Below are positions 24,207-33,543 of a DNA stretch of 64,000 nucleotides, in pieces. The translations under genes and the position numbers were made by a program. The notes beneath the pieces were generated by a model that was not told where the DNA came from, did not search any database, and saw only the letters and a list, made by a program, of their open reading frames with translations. The stretch lies in assembly GCA_039961635.1 (NCBI GenBank), contig JABRWB010000014.1, positions 1 through 64,000 on the forward strand, in the 5' to 3' direction. How positions within the stretch are numbered: the stretch's first letter is position 1; each line of letters opens with the position of its first letter. Source of the DNA: a bacterium. Lineage in GTDB: Bacteria; 4484-113; JAGGVC01.

Positions 24207-26501
24207 CTAAAACCAGCCGCTCCCGCCAGAGCCGCTTTCTTCGGAGCCGCCGTCACCCGATTCGCCTTCTTCGCCGCCGTCAGCTTCTTCCGAACCACTC
24301 TCGCCTTCCGGAGGGCTTGCCTCCTCCGAGGGAGCGCCTGCTTCAGGTTGTTCTTCGGCAGCGGCGGAAGGCGCAGTTGTCAAGGCTGGAGCCGCGCCGA
24401 TGGCCTGTGGATGCCATTCAAGCAAGCTGGTGAATCCGAGCGTTTTGCCTTGCGTATAAAGGAATTCTCCTTCGAACTTATACAGTTTCTTGCCGGCCTG
24501 GACGCCGCTGTTTTCCGAGCCGTCCCAGAATGCGTTGAAATAAAGCGATTCGCCGGGAAGCAGTGTAAGTGAGTCCACCTCGTTTTTCCAGTACCTTCGG
24601 GCAGCCCAATTCCAGACCAGGCGGTTTTCCTCCTTGACGCGGAAGTCCACGCGTTGGAAAGTTTTGAAGTTTATCAGTTTGTTGATGTCCCCGACGTTTG
24701 TAACCGTCAACCTGAACTCGTACAACTGCGCACCGCCGGACTCCCTTGGAAGCACGGCGAATGCATAGTGAAGATTATCCTCCGTGAGTTCCGCCACTCC
24801 AAGATAAATTTCCTCGACCATAACGGGCTGCCCGGAAGACCCCTCGGGAGCAACGTCTTCGAGGTTCACGATTTCGCCCTCCAGAGGAACTTCCGGTGCG
24901 GCCTCAATGGGCTCCGCCGCTTCCGGCTCTGTGTCCGTTTCCTCGGGAATGTAAACTTCAGTTGTTTCCGGCTGCTCGGTCAAAAAGTAAATTCTGCCGT
25001 CAGCAGCAAACGATGCGTTGGAATGCTGCCGCAGATACGCTTCGACCGCGTCGCGCAAAGAAACGCCGGTGTAGACAAGCGGCTTTTTGTCTTGAAAAAC
25101 GCCGTATCCGTCGCCTCCGCTCGCGATGTAATCCGTCGTAACAACAGTGTATGAGGAGTCGGGCAGGAGATTAACGCCCCGAACCGCTGCTTCATACGCC
25201 CTGCCCCCAAATATCCCGAATGACAATCCAGAAACAAGCGGAAAACCGGGCCTGCCTATTTTCGATGCGCCTTGATCCAAAAGCCTTTGAATTTCGGCAC
25301 CAGTTAACTCGAAGCTGACCAGAACGTGATCGAAGGGAAACGCGCTGTAAACGTCTCCGACGGTTACAGGGCCGCCCGGCAGCGAGGCGCGCACGCTTGC
25401 CGCGGAAAGAAATGCGATGTCCGTACCGGCGAATTCCCGCGCGATTTCAGCGCACAAGTTCCCAAGTTCGGTTTCGGTTGCACGTATCTTGAGGTCGGAG
25501 TAGTCTTTATCCAGCTCGCAAATGACGACGCCGAGTTTGGAATCGAGCTTCTTTTCGTAGTCGCGAAGGATTTTCAGGATATCTGTGTTATCCACCCACT
25601 TCCCGTCCATCGGGATGAGCGTTTCGTCGAAATAACGTATTTTGTATCCAGACTCCTTTTCACCCTCAAAGGTGCATTTAAGCATCCCAACTTTTTTGCC
25701 CCATTTTCCGGCATGTACGATCAGCGTGTCTCCCACGAGCATCGGAACTTCAAGCTCGGTGCCATCCATCCCGCCTACCACAATGTCGATGTCGGGACAT
25801 TCGACGGCGAGCTGGATGTCCGCGGCGATTCCCTGATGGGTCAAGGCTATTATCACGTCGCACTTTGCAGAAAGTTCGGCAATTAGGGATTTTGCGGTCG
25901 CTATGGGGTCATCAAACGAAATACCTTCGATCAAATTCGGATTAATCCGATCCGCCGCCTGCCCGGAAATAAGTCCGAACACGCCGAGCCTCAATCCGCC
26001 GCGCTCGATTATCGCATAGGCCTTTCCAACAAGTTCCCCGGAATCAGCGCGTTTTGCGTTTGCACATAACATTGGAAACTCTGCTTGCGCCATTCTGTCT
26101 TTCAGCACTTCCTGCCCGAAGCCAAATTCCCGCAGCCCCAGAGCCATGGCGTCGTACTTGAGGCGGTTCATCATTTCGATGTCGACGAAGCCCTGGTATA
26201 AGTTCGAAAGCGGCGTACCGCCCAAAGCTCCGCCGCTATCCAAAAGAACCCAATTGAGCTTCTTCGCCTGACGCTTCGTCGTAATGAACATATGGCGCTT
26301 GGGGATGCCGCCAACCGGCTTGCCGGTGGTGCCCAATTGCGCGTAGGCAGGATCATCCAGGGTGAAGGGCAGCAAGTGTCCTTCGGTGTCCCCGGTATGA
26401 AGAAAGACGAAGTTGTATATCTCCGCACTGGCGGGCCTGGATAGCCCGAAAATCAAGACGGAGACCGCAAAAATCGCTAAAAACGGCCAAAACTTGCGCA
26501 T
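24207..26501 (-). CDS. Secreted 5'-nucleotidase/UshA-type phosphoesterase fused to a BsuPI domain
   Basis: 764 residues. Signal peptide (to about 25), metallophosphatase domain (about 28-290; HTGDTEGHLLPF and VGGMDGTELEVP are metal/core motifs), 5'-nucleotidase C-terminal domain (about 320-490; YTVVTTDYIASGGDGYGVF is the substrate motif), an acidic proline-rich linker, then a ~110-residue beta domain (about 575-690; RVDFRVKEENRLVWNW and LLPGESLYFNAFWDGS) matching the BsuPI family. The last ~50 residues are Glu/Gly/Ser-rich. It should release phosphate or nucleosides outside the cytoplasm. Strong GGGGAGGAG site before ATG 26501. Confidence 0.85.
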   Translation of the reverse strand: MRKFWPFLAIFAVSVLIFGLSRPASAEIYNFVFLHTGDTEGHLLPFTLDDPAYAQLGTTGKPVGGIPKRHMFITTKRQAKKLNWVLLDSGGALGGTPLSNLYQGFVDIEMMNRLKYDAMALGLREFGFGQEVLKDRMAQAEFPMLCANAKRADSGELVGKAYAIIERGGLRLGVFGLISGQAADRINPNLIEGISFDDPIATAKSLIAELSAKCDVIIALTHQGIAADIQLAVECPDIDIVVGGMDGTELEVPMLVGDTLIVHAGKWGKKVGMLKCTFEGEKESGYKIRYFDETLIPMDGKWVDNTDILKILRDYEKKLDSKLGVVICELDKDYSDLKIRATETELGNLCAEIAREFAGTDIAFLSAASVRASLPGGPVTVGDVYSAFPFDHVLVSFELTGAEIQRLLDQGASKIGRPGFPLVSGLSFGIFGGRAYEAAVRGVNLLPDSSYTVVTTDYIASGGDGYGVFQDKKPLVYTGVSLRDAVEAYLRQHSNASFAADGRIYFLTEQPETTEVYIPEETDTEPEAAEPIEAAPEVPLEGEIVNLEDVAPEGSSGQPVMVEEIYLGVAELTEDNLHYAFAVLPRESGGAQLYEFRLTVTNVGDINKLINFKTFQRVDFRVKEENRLVWNWAARRYWKNEVDSLTLLPGESLYFNAFWDGSENSGVQAGKKLYKFEGEFLYTQGKTLGFTSLLEWHPQAIGAAPALTTAPSAAAEEQPEAGAPSEEASPPEGESGSEEADGGEEGESGDGGSEESGSGGSGWF

Positions 26502-26611
26502 GGCTCCTCCCCGCGGCAACAAAAAGCTTGCCAACAACTTACCAACAGAGGCAAGACGAGTTTAGCACAATCGGATACGACAATCCTGCCCATACGCCGG
26601 ATCAGCCGCAG

Positions 26612-28783
26612 CTAATCCCGCGCTCTCGATATCGCCAGGCACTTCCCCGATAAATCGTCTACTACAGCCGAAACCGCGGCCAGCACCTGACGCTCGGTTA
26701 CGAAGCTCGATAGATCCAGAATCCCTGTTGGCGACAGAACGTACATTTCTGGAATCATCTCTCCTGAATCCGTAAACTTCGTGCTCTCGGCAATCAGCTT
26801 TCGTACCACAGGCACAATATCGTCCGCGCTGCAAGGTTGCCAGTTTGCGCCCGACTTGACCAGCAGCGAGCGGCCCATCCTGTCAAGGCAAACCAGGATT
26901 TCCGAGTTGCGGATCGATAATCCTGGCGACCTTGAGGACACTTTGAATGCCACCGACATACCGGAATCAAAAACCGTTTCAACGCTTTCGGAGCCATTTC
27001 CCGCCAAGGCGGCCGCGCGATCCGCCAGCTCCGACGCGGACATCACCCTCTCCATTTCCTCAAAGCGCAAAGTCCCCTCCGCTTCCACGCGCAACACCTT
27101 CATTTTCGGATCGTATTCGAAAGAGCACCGCATCTGATCGGGGGGCACGCCGGCTCGGCCCAGCTCGGATCGAGCAAGCGATTTCAGTTTTGAAAAATCC
27201 TCTTCGGACGGATTGTCCGCAAAAACCTCGTGAGTAAAGGTGGATACGGCAACAGCAACGCCGATGGCGGAAATCGATTCGGGATGCTCTACCACCTCAT
27301 ACGGCCTCCCCAGCGCCTCTGCGACGCCTTCGATAATCGAATTCACGCCTCCGCCACCGCCTACAATGCGAAGCTCTTGTATTCTTGCCTGGTAATCTTT
27401 GGCAAGCTCGCGGACCGCGGCAACTACGCGTTCGCGGCATTCCGCTATCATTTTTTCTGCAATGTTTTTGGCAGGAACACGCTTTTCGCGCGCAACGGCC
27501 TCGAAGGCTGTAAATACAAGTCCACCTGCGCTGTACGCGGGATCGCTTTCAGGAATAAGGCCGAGAAAATTAGCGGCATCTGTTAAAGTTATCCCGTACA
27601 AGTTTCCGTTTATTTCGGCTGTCGCATATTTACACCCGCTCTTTTCCGCCAGCTTTTTGGGCGTCGAGCCGAATCCGATTTTCAGCAAATCGGCGCGGTT
27701 CACGTCTTCCGGTGAAGGGAAAGACAGATATTTCAGCCCTGCTATATGTGCACTGCGCGGCCCGCATCGCGCGCGCCCGCGCTTGTCGAACCAAAGGAGC
27801 GAGCCACCACCAGCCGCGACCGTCCGTAGGTCAAGCGAACGCGTATGCAATATATGCCCGCCCACGCGCGCGGGCTGCTTGCGCACTTTTCCGGCAAGAA
27901 TCAGGCTTATGTCCGTCGAAGTGCCCCCGACCTCCAAAAACACCCCGTCGCTGATCTTGGCGACATGCAACGCGGCGCTTGCTCCCGCGGCGGGTCCGCT
28001 TAGAATACAAGAGAGCGGGCGCTTTTCCATTTCTTGCGCGTCCATCACGCCGCCCTCGCTTTTCATCACCATCAGCTTCTTTCCGGGCATCAGCCTATCA
28101 ACGGCTTCTCTTGTGTAACGCGCTGTTTCAACCGTTCTGGGGATCATCGCCGCGTTTACCACCGCAGTCTTCGCCCTGAGCTTCACACCCAGCCTGCCCG
28201 ATAATTCGGAAGCCCTGACCACAGCCTTTCCAGAGGAAATACCTTCCTTTTCAAACTCCGCCAGAATGTCAAGCTCAAGCTCGCCTGTAGGATCTTCCGT
28301 TCCTCTGGATTCCACAATGGCAAGGGATGGAACTTCCGCGAACAATCTTAATAATCCAATAGAGGTTTCAGCCCAAAGTGGCAGCTCTGAATCCTTGATC
28401 AGTTTTACAATCATCGGGATTGAGCTGCCTTCGCCCAGTTCGATCGCTGACTCCCCAAACAGTCTTTTTGCAAATCCGATGTGGGCTTCGGGCACAATCA
28501 CCGTCAGTCCGACGGGCGCTACATCCCCCTCGAGGATCGAATTGGTCGCCTGGGTTGTGGAATGGGCAATCAAGTCAACTTGCTCAATCGAGATTCCTGT
28601 GCGCTCTATGAGCAATTCGAGAACCCTGACGACTCCTTCGGAAACTCCCAGCTTTGCCTGGTGAGTCGTCGGCACCATCGCGGAGCCGACAAGCCTTCTG
28701 TCCTTGTCCAGCACGACGCCGTGTGTGAATGTTCCGCCAACATCCACGCCGATTCTATATTTTGCCTCGCCAGACGATGTCAA
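26612..28783 (-). CDS. Hydantoinase A/oxoprolinase family protein
   Basis: 723 residues. The actin-like ATPase fold of HyuA/5-oxoprolinase: YRIGVDVGGTFTHGVVLDKD at the N terminus, STTQATNSILEGDVAPVGLT, LSGPAAGASAALHVAK, and LRIVGGGGGVNSIIEGVAEALG. Family members use ATP to open cyclic amides (hydantoins, oxoproline) or to carboxylate ketones; the substrate cannot be told. The usual HyuB partner is absent. The likely start is TTG 28783, which has no convincing Shine-Dalgarno site. The C-terminal ~120 residues are unusual for the family. Confidence 0.8.
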   Translation of the reverse strand: MTSSGEAKYRIGVDVGGTFTHGVVLDKDRRLVGSAMVPTTHQAKLGVSEGVVRVLELLIERTGISIEQVDLIAHSTTQATNSILEGDVAPVGLTVIVPEAHIGFAKRLFGESAIELGEGSSIPMIVKLIKDSELPLWAETSIGLLRLFAEVPSLAIVESRGTEDPTGELELDILAEFEKEGISSGKAVVRASELSGRLGVKLRAKTAVVNAAMIPRTVETARYTREAVDRLMPGKKLMVMKSEGGVMDAQEMEKRPLSCILSGPAAGASAALHVAKISDGVFLEVGGTSTDISLILAGKVRKQPARVGGHILHTRSLDLRTVAAGGGSLLWFDKRGRARCGPRSAHIAGLKYLSFPSPEDVNRADLLKIGFGSTPKKLAEKSGCKYATAEINGNLYGITLTDAANFLGLIPESDPAYSAGGLVFTAFEAVAREKRVPAKNIAEKMIAECRERVVAAVRELAKDYQARIQELRIVGGGGGVNSIIEGVAEALGRPYEVVEHPESISAIGVAVAVSTFTHEVFADNPSEEDFSKLKSLARSELGRAGVPPDQMRCSFEYDPKMKVLRVEAEGTLRFEEMERVMSASELADRAAALAGNGSESVETVFDSGMSVAFKVSSRSPGLSIRNSEILVCLDRMGRSLLVKSGANWQPCSADDIVPVVRKLIAESTKFTDSGEMIPEMYVLSPTGILDLSSFVTERQVLAAVSAVVDDLSGKCLAISRARD

Positions 28784-28836
28784 TCGCGTTATCCAGTGGC
28801 CAATGAACTGACTAACAAACTAGCATTGCATCGATC

Positions 28837-31767
28837 CTAACGTGCGCTCGCAATCGAAAATTCGGGTCCGGCTTTCGCGATAAAAACCGGCAACGGATTC
28901 GGCACCGTTGCGTCTATAAGGAACAAGCCGGTCGATTCCACCGCATCATCGCCCGTTTTAAGCGTCGAATAGACGACAAGCGAATTTCCAGACGGCAAAA
29001 GCGCAACACGTTCCGCGGAGATGCCGGTTGCCTCGGTGAAGTCTGCCATTTCAAGGTGACCTTCATCGGTACGCTTGGCAACCATAATCCTATTCTGACT
29101 TCCGGAAACTCCTTCAATCCAAGCTGCAAAATGACCGTCTTTCGAAAGTGTGAGCGAGGACTTCACGGCAGCCGAGCCGCTCACTTGCTCGACGCCCGAG
29201 TCTCCAGCCAATTCCATCAAAGCCCGTTTGGAGGTGACAAACAAAATTACGTTGCCGTCACCGCTGATGGCTGCATCCTGTACGTCGCTTGCAAGCTCGC
29301 TCGGCTTGCCCCATCTTCCAGATTCCGCATCAAAGTCAAGTCGAATTAAGGAGGCGGTTTTTTCCTGTCCTTTCCGGCATGCAAGCAGAATCGAATCACC
29401 AACATCCGTAATCGCGAGAAGGTCCGCCGAGCATTCCTCCGGGGTCAAATCTACTAGCCCGCTTTTGGATGAATACACGTACACCGACTTGGAAGTTTCC
29501 TTTTCCACGGAAACAAAAACCGGATTTCCGAACCTGGGAACAGCGACCCCGACCGCCTTCCCCTCTGCGGGAACAAATGAAAACGATTCCAGGCCGGTCC
29601 AAGTTTCGATAACCGCAACTCCGCCTTCTGTAAGGTATCCCGCGTATGCACCATCCGGACTTAAATACAAACCCGCGCCTGTCGGTGCATGAATTGAGAT
29701 CGGAAGCCTGTATCCCTGCTCTCCAGAAGCATCCAACATCCATATCTCTGCGACGCTTTCGTTTTCTCCACGGATCGAGCACAAAACAGGATTGCGCAGC
29801 TCCTCCGCCCTTGGAAGCACCACTACCTGGATTGGTTCCGAAACCGCACGCGTTTCACCGGAAACGGCCGTTACCGTAACGTTGTAAGTTCCCTCTGCAG
29901 GAAAAATGTGCGATGGCGACGCCTCCGAAGAAGTTGCGCCATCCCCGAAATCCCAGGTGTATTCAGCAGGCTGATTGAGACCGTTCGCGATACAAACCGG
30001 AGCGAACGCCAGCGGAGCTAATCCTTTCACCGTGCGATCGCCTTGGATCGCAACTGTTGGAACGCTTCCCACGGGAAGATAAAGGGTTTCGGAGCGCCTT
30101 TCCCCGGATTCTACGATTTCCGCCTTCACTTCAAAAACGCCCTCTTTTGCAAACTCATGCTTTGGCGAAGGCTCCGAGCTTTTAAATCCATCCCCGAAGT
30201 CCCAGGAGACAAGCGCGTCGCTTCCGGTTCCCTTTACCATGAACGAAAATACTAGCGGGTTTTCCTTGGACTGACTGGGAACAAGCCCGAATCTACCAAA
30301 GCGGGCGGAGAAATAGTCGCGGGCGGTTTCCCTGCCTTCAAGCGACGCCCCGCCTTCTGCTGCACGAGCAGTTACCAAGACGAAAGCGGTTCCGGTCGCC
30401 ATATCCGCATCCGTAACTATAATGCGTGCCAGGTAAAGCCCCGGACGCTCGTAAGTGTGGGTTACCTTTGCGCCGCTACCCGGCTCGATTGGAGCATCCG
30501 CTGGTTCGTCCCCGAATTCCAGCTTCCATTTGAAAGGCTCGCGCCCATTCTTCACCTTAATCGTGTAATCGACCGCAAACGGGGCGTCGCCCGATTCGGC
30601 ACTCGGAACAAGCGACACCTTTAGCGGAAGTTGGTACTTGGGCTCAAGTCCATAGCTTTGGAGATTCACGGTAAGCTGGCGCGCCAGCTCTTGGCCTGAC
30701 TCGTCGGCGAGATAGACGTTGACCTTGTACTTCCCTTCCTTTTCGAACTTGTACGACGGATTCATAATTTCGGCGGTTTTGCCTTCGCCGAAATCCCAAA
30801 GCACACGGTACGGTGACATGCCGCCCACCGCACTCGCTGCGAAATTGAGCGTAATCGGCACCTTCCCGCCGGGAGGATTAACGGAAACGTTGATTCCGAG
30901 CTTGTCAGGAGTCTTTGGAGGAAAAAGCATATCAATTTCAATCGGCTGGGTCGCGAACGCAACATTAGGCTTGAGACCGTTATCGGTCACCTTCAATATA
31001 GTTGTGTAAACGCCAACCTTGGGAAATAGGTACGAAGCCGCGGGAGAAGTCGGGCTGGAATAATCGAACACACCATCGCCGTCAAAGTCCCAGTCGTACC
31101 GCACTATCTTTCCATCGGTATCGCTGGACGCGGCGGCATCGTATTCAACCCTTTGCCTGCCGTCTTCGAGAGCGATCGTGGCGAACGTGAAGGAAGCATC
31201 TGGCGGCGCGTTGACTTTCGCCCGGCTCGTGCTTTTGACGACCAGCGCCACCTCCGACAGGTAATCCAGCGGAGCGCTTACGGTTAAATTGTCGGCGTCG
31301 ACGATGCTTCCGCCGATTTCCCTCCATACGCCTTCGACCAAAATTCCCACCACCAGGTCTTCCGCTTCGAATCCCGAAAGATTGCCCGGATCGTATTTGA
31401 TTTTTATCAGCGCGGGTTTTTCAAATATGAAGCCGGTCGGAAAAAGCTGGTGATGCGTCTCTTTTATGGCCTGACCATGTTGCTCCTGAGGGAATTTAAC
31501 CGTAACGTACTGCTTGGAGCGAAGCGCTCCGCGGGGAACGATGAGCTCGCAATTTCCGAATGCCAGCCGGCCGCCGTTTTCGCCGATGTAATCGCTTTTT
31601 TCGACCGGAGTTTTGGGCGGAGCTTCTACATCCTTTTCCTTCGGCGCGCGGCTTTCCGTGCGATCTGCGGGCGCGCCCGGCAGGCCGAGCCCTTCACAGC
31701 CGGCCACAGCCAAAACAAAAATCGTTGCGAGTAGTAACGCGGCGCAAAAACAGCGCAAACGCGGCAT
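28837..31767 (-). CDS. Large lipoprotein with ZU5-like, PKD and propeller domains
   Basis: 976 residues. Lipoprotein signal ending LAVAGC (cysteine about 24); a ZU5-like region (about 58-180, GGRLAFGNCELIVPRGAL); about five PKD domains (195-285, 295-375, 390-475, 500-580, 590-665), each with DFGDG-like and Y/F-x-V-x-V-x-V motifs such as RYDWDFDGDGVFDYSS and YTWDFGDGATSSEASPSH; and a C-terminal TolB/WD40-like propeller (about 675-976, repeated LSPDGAYAGYL, LSKDGHFAAWI). Built as a long surface stalk ending in a binding propeller. AAGGAGG precedes ATG 31767. Function unknown; probably adhesion or polymer binding. Confidence 0.8.
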   Translation of the reverse strand: MPRLRCFCAALLLATIFVLAVAGCEGLGLPGAPADRTESRAPKEKDVEAPPKTPVEKSDYIGENGGRLAFGNCELIVPRGALRSKQYVTVKFPQEQHGQAIKETHHQLFPTGFIFEKPALIKIKYDPGNLSGFEAEDLVVGILVEGVWREIGGSIVDADNLTVSAPLDYLSEVALVVKSTSRAKVNAPPDASFTFATIALEDGRQRVEYDAAASSDTDGKIVRYDWDFDGDGVFDYSSPTSPAASYLFPKVGVYTTILKVTDNGLKPNVAFATQPIEIDMLFPPKTPDKLGINVSVNPPGGKVPITLNFAASAVGGMSPYRVLWDFGEGKTAEIMNPSYKFEKEGKYKVNVYLADESGQELARQLTVNLQSYGLEPKYQLPLKVSLVPSAESGDAPFAVDYTIKVKNGREPFKWKLEFGDEPADAPIEPGSGAKVTHTYERPGLYLARIIVTDADMATGTAFVLVTARAAEGGASLEGRETARDYFSARFGRFGLVPSQSKENPLVFSFMVKGTGSDALVSWDFGDGFKSSEPSPKHEFAKEGVFEVKAEIVESGERRSETLYLPVGSVPTVAIQGDRTVKGLAPLAFAPVCIANGLNQPAEYTWDFGDGATSSEASPSHIFPAEGTYNVTVTAVSGETRAVSEPIQVVVLPRAEELRNPVLCSIRGENESVAEIWMLDASGEQGYRLPISIHAPTGAGLYLSPDGAYAGYLTEGGVAVIETWTGLESFSFVPAEGKAVGVAVPRFGNPVFVSVEKETSKSVYVYSSKSGLVDLTPEECSADLLAITDVGDSILLACRKGQEKTASLIRLDFDAESGRWGKPSELASDVQDAAISGDGNVILFVTSKRALMELAGDSGVEQVSGSAAVKSSLTLSKDGHFAAWIEGVSGSQNRIMVAKRTDEGHLEMADFTEATGISAERVALLPSGNSLVVYSTLKTGDDAVESTGLFLIDATVPNPLPVFIAKAGPEFSIASAR

Positions 31768-31863
31768 CGAAGCCTCCTTGCCAAAGGCTGCCAATTCTAC
31801 CAGAAGGCGCGCCTCGCGTTGTTAAGACGGACGCGGAGAAACCGTTATTCAATTCGAAACCAT

Positions 31864-32628
31864 TTAATTGTTCATCTCGTACAGCAGTCGAAGCCCATCC
31901 AGCGTCAAATGCGGCTCGATGTGACCAATCAGTTCGCTGTGCTGAAACACCTTTTCGGCCAGTCCGCCGGTTGCAACAACTCCGGTTTCCGTTCCTATCG
32001 CGTTCCAAGCGCGCCTTATAAGCCCGTCCACAAGAGACACGTAACCGTAAAAGGTTCCTGACAAAATTGAATCCACGGTGTTCCGGCCAACGACCTGTTC
32101 CGGGGCGCGCAAACTGACATTCGGCAGCCGCGCCGCGCGCGCGGTAAGCGCGTCGAGCGCAAGCTGCACTCCGGGAGCGATCATGCCGCCAAGATATACA
32201 TTCGGCTTAAGACAAACATCCAACGTAGTCGCCGTGCCGAAATCGACGGCGATAAGGGGTGCGCCGAACTTGGCCAAACCGGCCACACAATTTAAAATCC
32301 TGTCCGCGCCGACCTCCCGCGGATTTTCGTACTGGATATCCAAGCCGGTTTTCATTCCCGGGCCTACCACCATCGCTGCGACTCCCGTAGCCCTTTTCCA
32401 AACGTCTTCCCAGACGCCGGTGAGCGCCGGAACAACCGAGCCGATTATCGCGTCCGAAATCTCTGATGCGTCAATTTTCTGAAGCGCAAATAAACTAAGC
32501 ACATAAGCAGCATATTCGTCCGACGTCCTATGGGTGGCGCTGACAACGCGCCAGGTACCCAAAAGATCGCTCCCGTCGTACACGCCGACAACCGTATGTG
32601 TGTTGCCGATATCGGTCACTACCAACAT
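31864..32628 (-). CDS. coaX: Type III pantothenate kinase CoaX
   Basis: 254 residues. Phosphorylates pantothenate, the first step of coenzyme A synthesis. ASKHA-fold motifs: VVTDIGNTHTVVGVYDG at the start, YENPREVGADRILNC and VDFGTATTLDVC (catalytic region), GGMIAPGVQLALDAL. Start ATG 32628 after GGAGGTG. It is third in the nadX-nadC-coaX run on this strand, so NAD and CoA synthesis genes lie together. Confidence 0.96.
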   Translation of the reverse strand: MLVVTDIGNTHTVVGVYDGSDLLGTWRVVSATHRTSDEYAAYVLSLFALQKIDASEISDAIIGSVVPALTGVWEDVWKRATGVAAMVVGPGMKTGLDIQYENPREVGADRILNCVAGLAKFGAPLIAVDFGTATTLDVCLKPNVYLGGMIAPGVQLALDALTARAARLPNVSLRAPEQVVGRNTVDSILSGTFYGYVSLVDGLIRRAWNAIGTETGVVATGGLAEKVFQHSELIGHIEPHLTLDGLRLLYEMNN

Positions 32629-32664
32629 GTGGCACCTCCGGTACGAGATTATAGGGCATTTGGG

Positions 32665-33495
32665 CTAGTGGAAATCCAGCGCGAGGTTCAGCGGCCGGGC
32701 GCTTTGCGTGATTTCGCTGGAAGAAACGTAATCAACGCCGGTTTCGGCGTATTCCCGAATGTTGGAAGCGTTTATGCCGCCCGATGCTTCAAGCACAACA
32801 CGGCCGCGTGCAATCTCCACGCCCTTTTTGACGTCGGCGGGAGACATATTATCCAGCATCACCCAATCCGCACCGAGCTCGATTGCAGTTTCAAGGTCCG
32901 CGAGCGATTCGATTTCGACCTCAAGCTTGTACACGGGAGAGGAGCCGTCACGCGCCGCTTCAAGCGCCTTTCTTAGCCCGCCGGCAGCCCGAATATGATT
33001 GTCTTTGACCAAAACGTGATCGTACAGCCCCATCCTGTGGTTCACCCCTCCCCCGTGAAGAACCGCGCGCTTTTCCCACTTGCGCCAAAGCGGAGTCGTT
33101 TTTCGTGTGTCCAGTATTTCTGTTTCAGTGTCGGAAATCAGATCGGCGAGTTGGCGCGTGCGCGTAGCGACGCCGCACATCCTTGACAACAAATTCAGTG
33201 CAAGCCTTTCGCCTGTCAGTATCGTTTTCGGATCGCCTCGCAAATCCGCGATTGTCGCACCGGAATCGAACCTGGCACCGTCTGCAGATCTGAATCTAAC
33301 CTCGACAACTCCGGGAAGTGCTGAATAGACAAAGTGTACCAGTTGGCTTCCCGAAAGCACTCCCGACTCGCGCGCGACCAGGGACGCCGAAGCCTCGCGA
33401 GCCGATACTACCGACGAAATCGCTTCCGTTGTTATGTCGCCCGTTCCGATGTCTTCTGCAAGCGCTAGTTTAATCAATTCAAGGTCATTAAGCAT
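32665..33495 (-). CDS. nadC: Quinolinate phosphoribosyltransferase NadC
   Basis: 276 residues. Converts quinolinate and PRPP to nicotinate mononucleotide in de novo NAD synthesis. Family motifs: EDIGTGDITTEA near the N terminus, ILDTRKTTPLWRKWEKRAV, VLHGGGVNHRMGLYDHVLVKDNH and ASGGINASNIREYAETGVD. Start ATG 33495 with AGGAAG upstream. nadX lies 48 bases upstream and coaX 36 bases downstream; nadA is not in the window. Confidence 0.96.
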   Translation of the reverse strand: MLNDLELIKLALAEDIGTGDITTEAISSVVSAREASASLVARESGVLSGSQLVHFVYSALPGVVEVRFRSADGARFDSGATIADLRGDPKTILTGERLALNLLSRMCGVATRTRQLADLISDTETEILDTRKTTPLWRKWEKRAVLHGGGVNHRMGLYDHVLVKDNHIRAAGGLRKALEAARDGSSPVYKLEVEIESLADLETAIELGADWVMLDNMSPADVKKGVEIARGRVVLEASGGINASNIREYAETGVDYVSSSEITQSARPLNLALDFH

Positions 33496-33543
33496 AAACT
33501 GGCTTCCTCAAGCAAGTTAACGAGGTTAAATCGCGGCCAAAAA

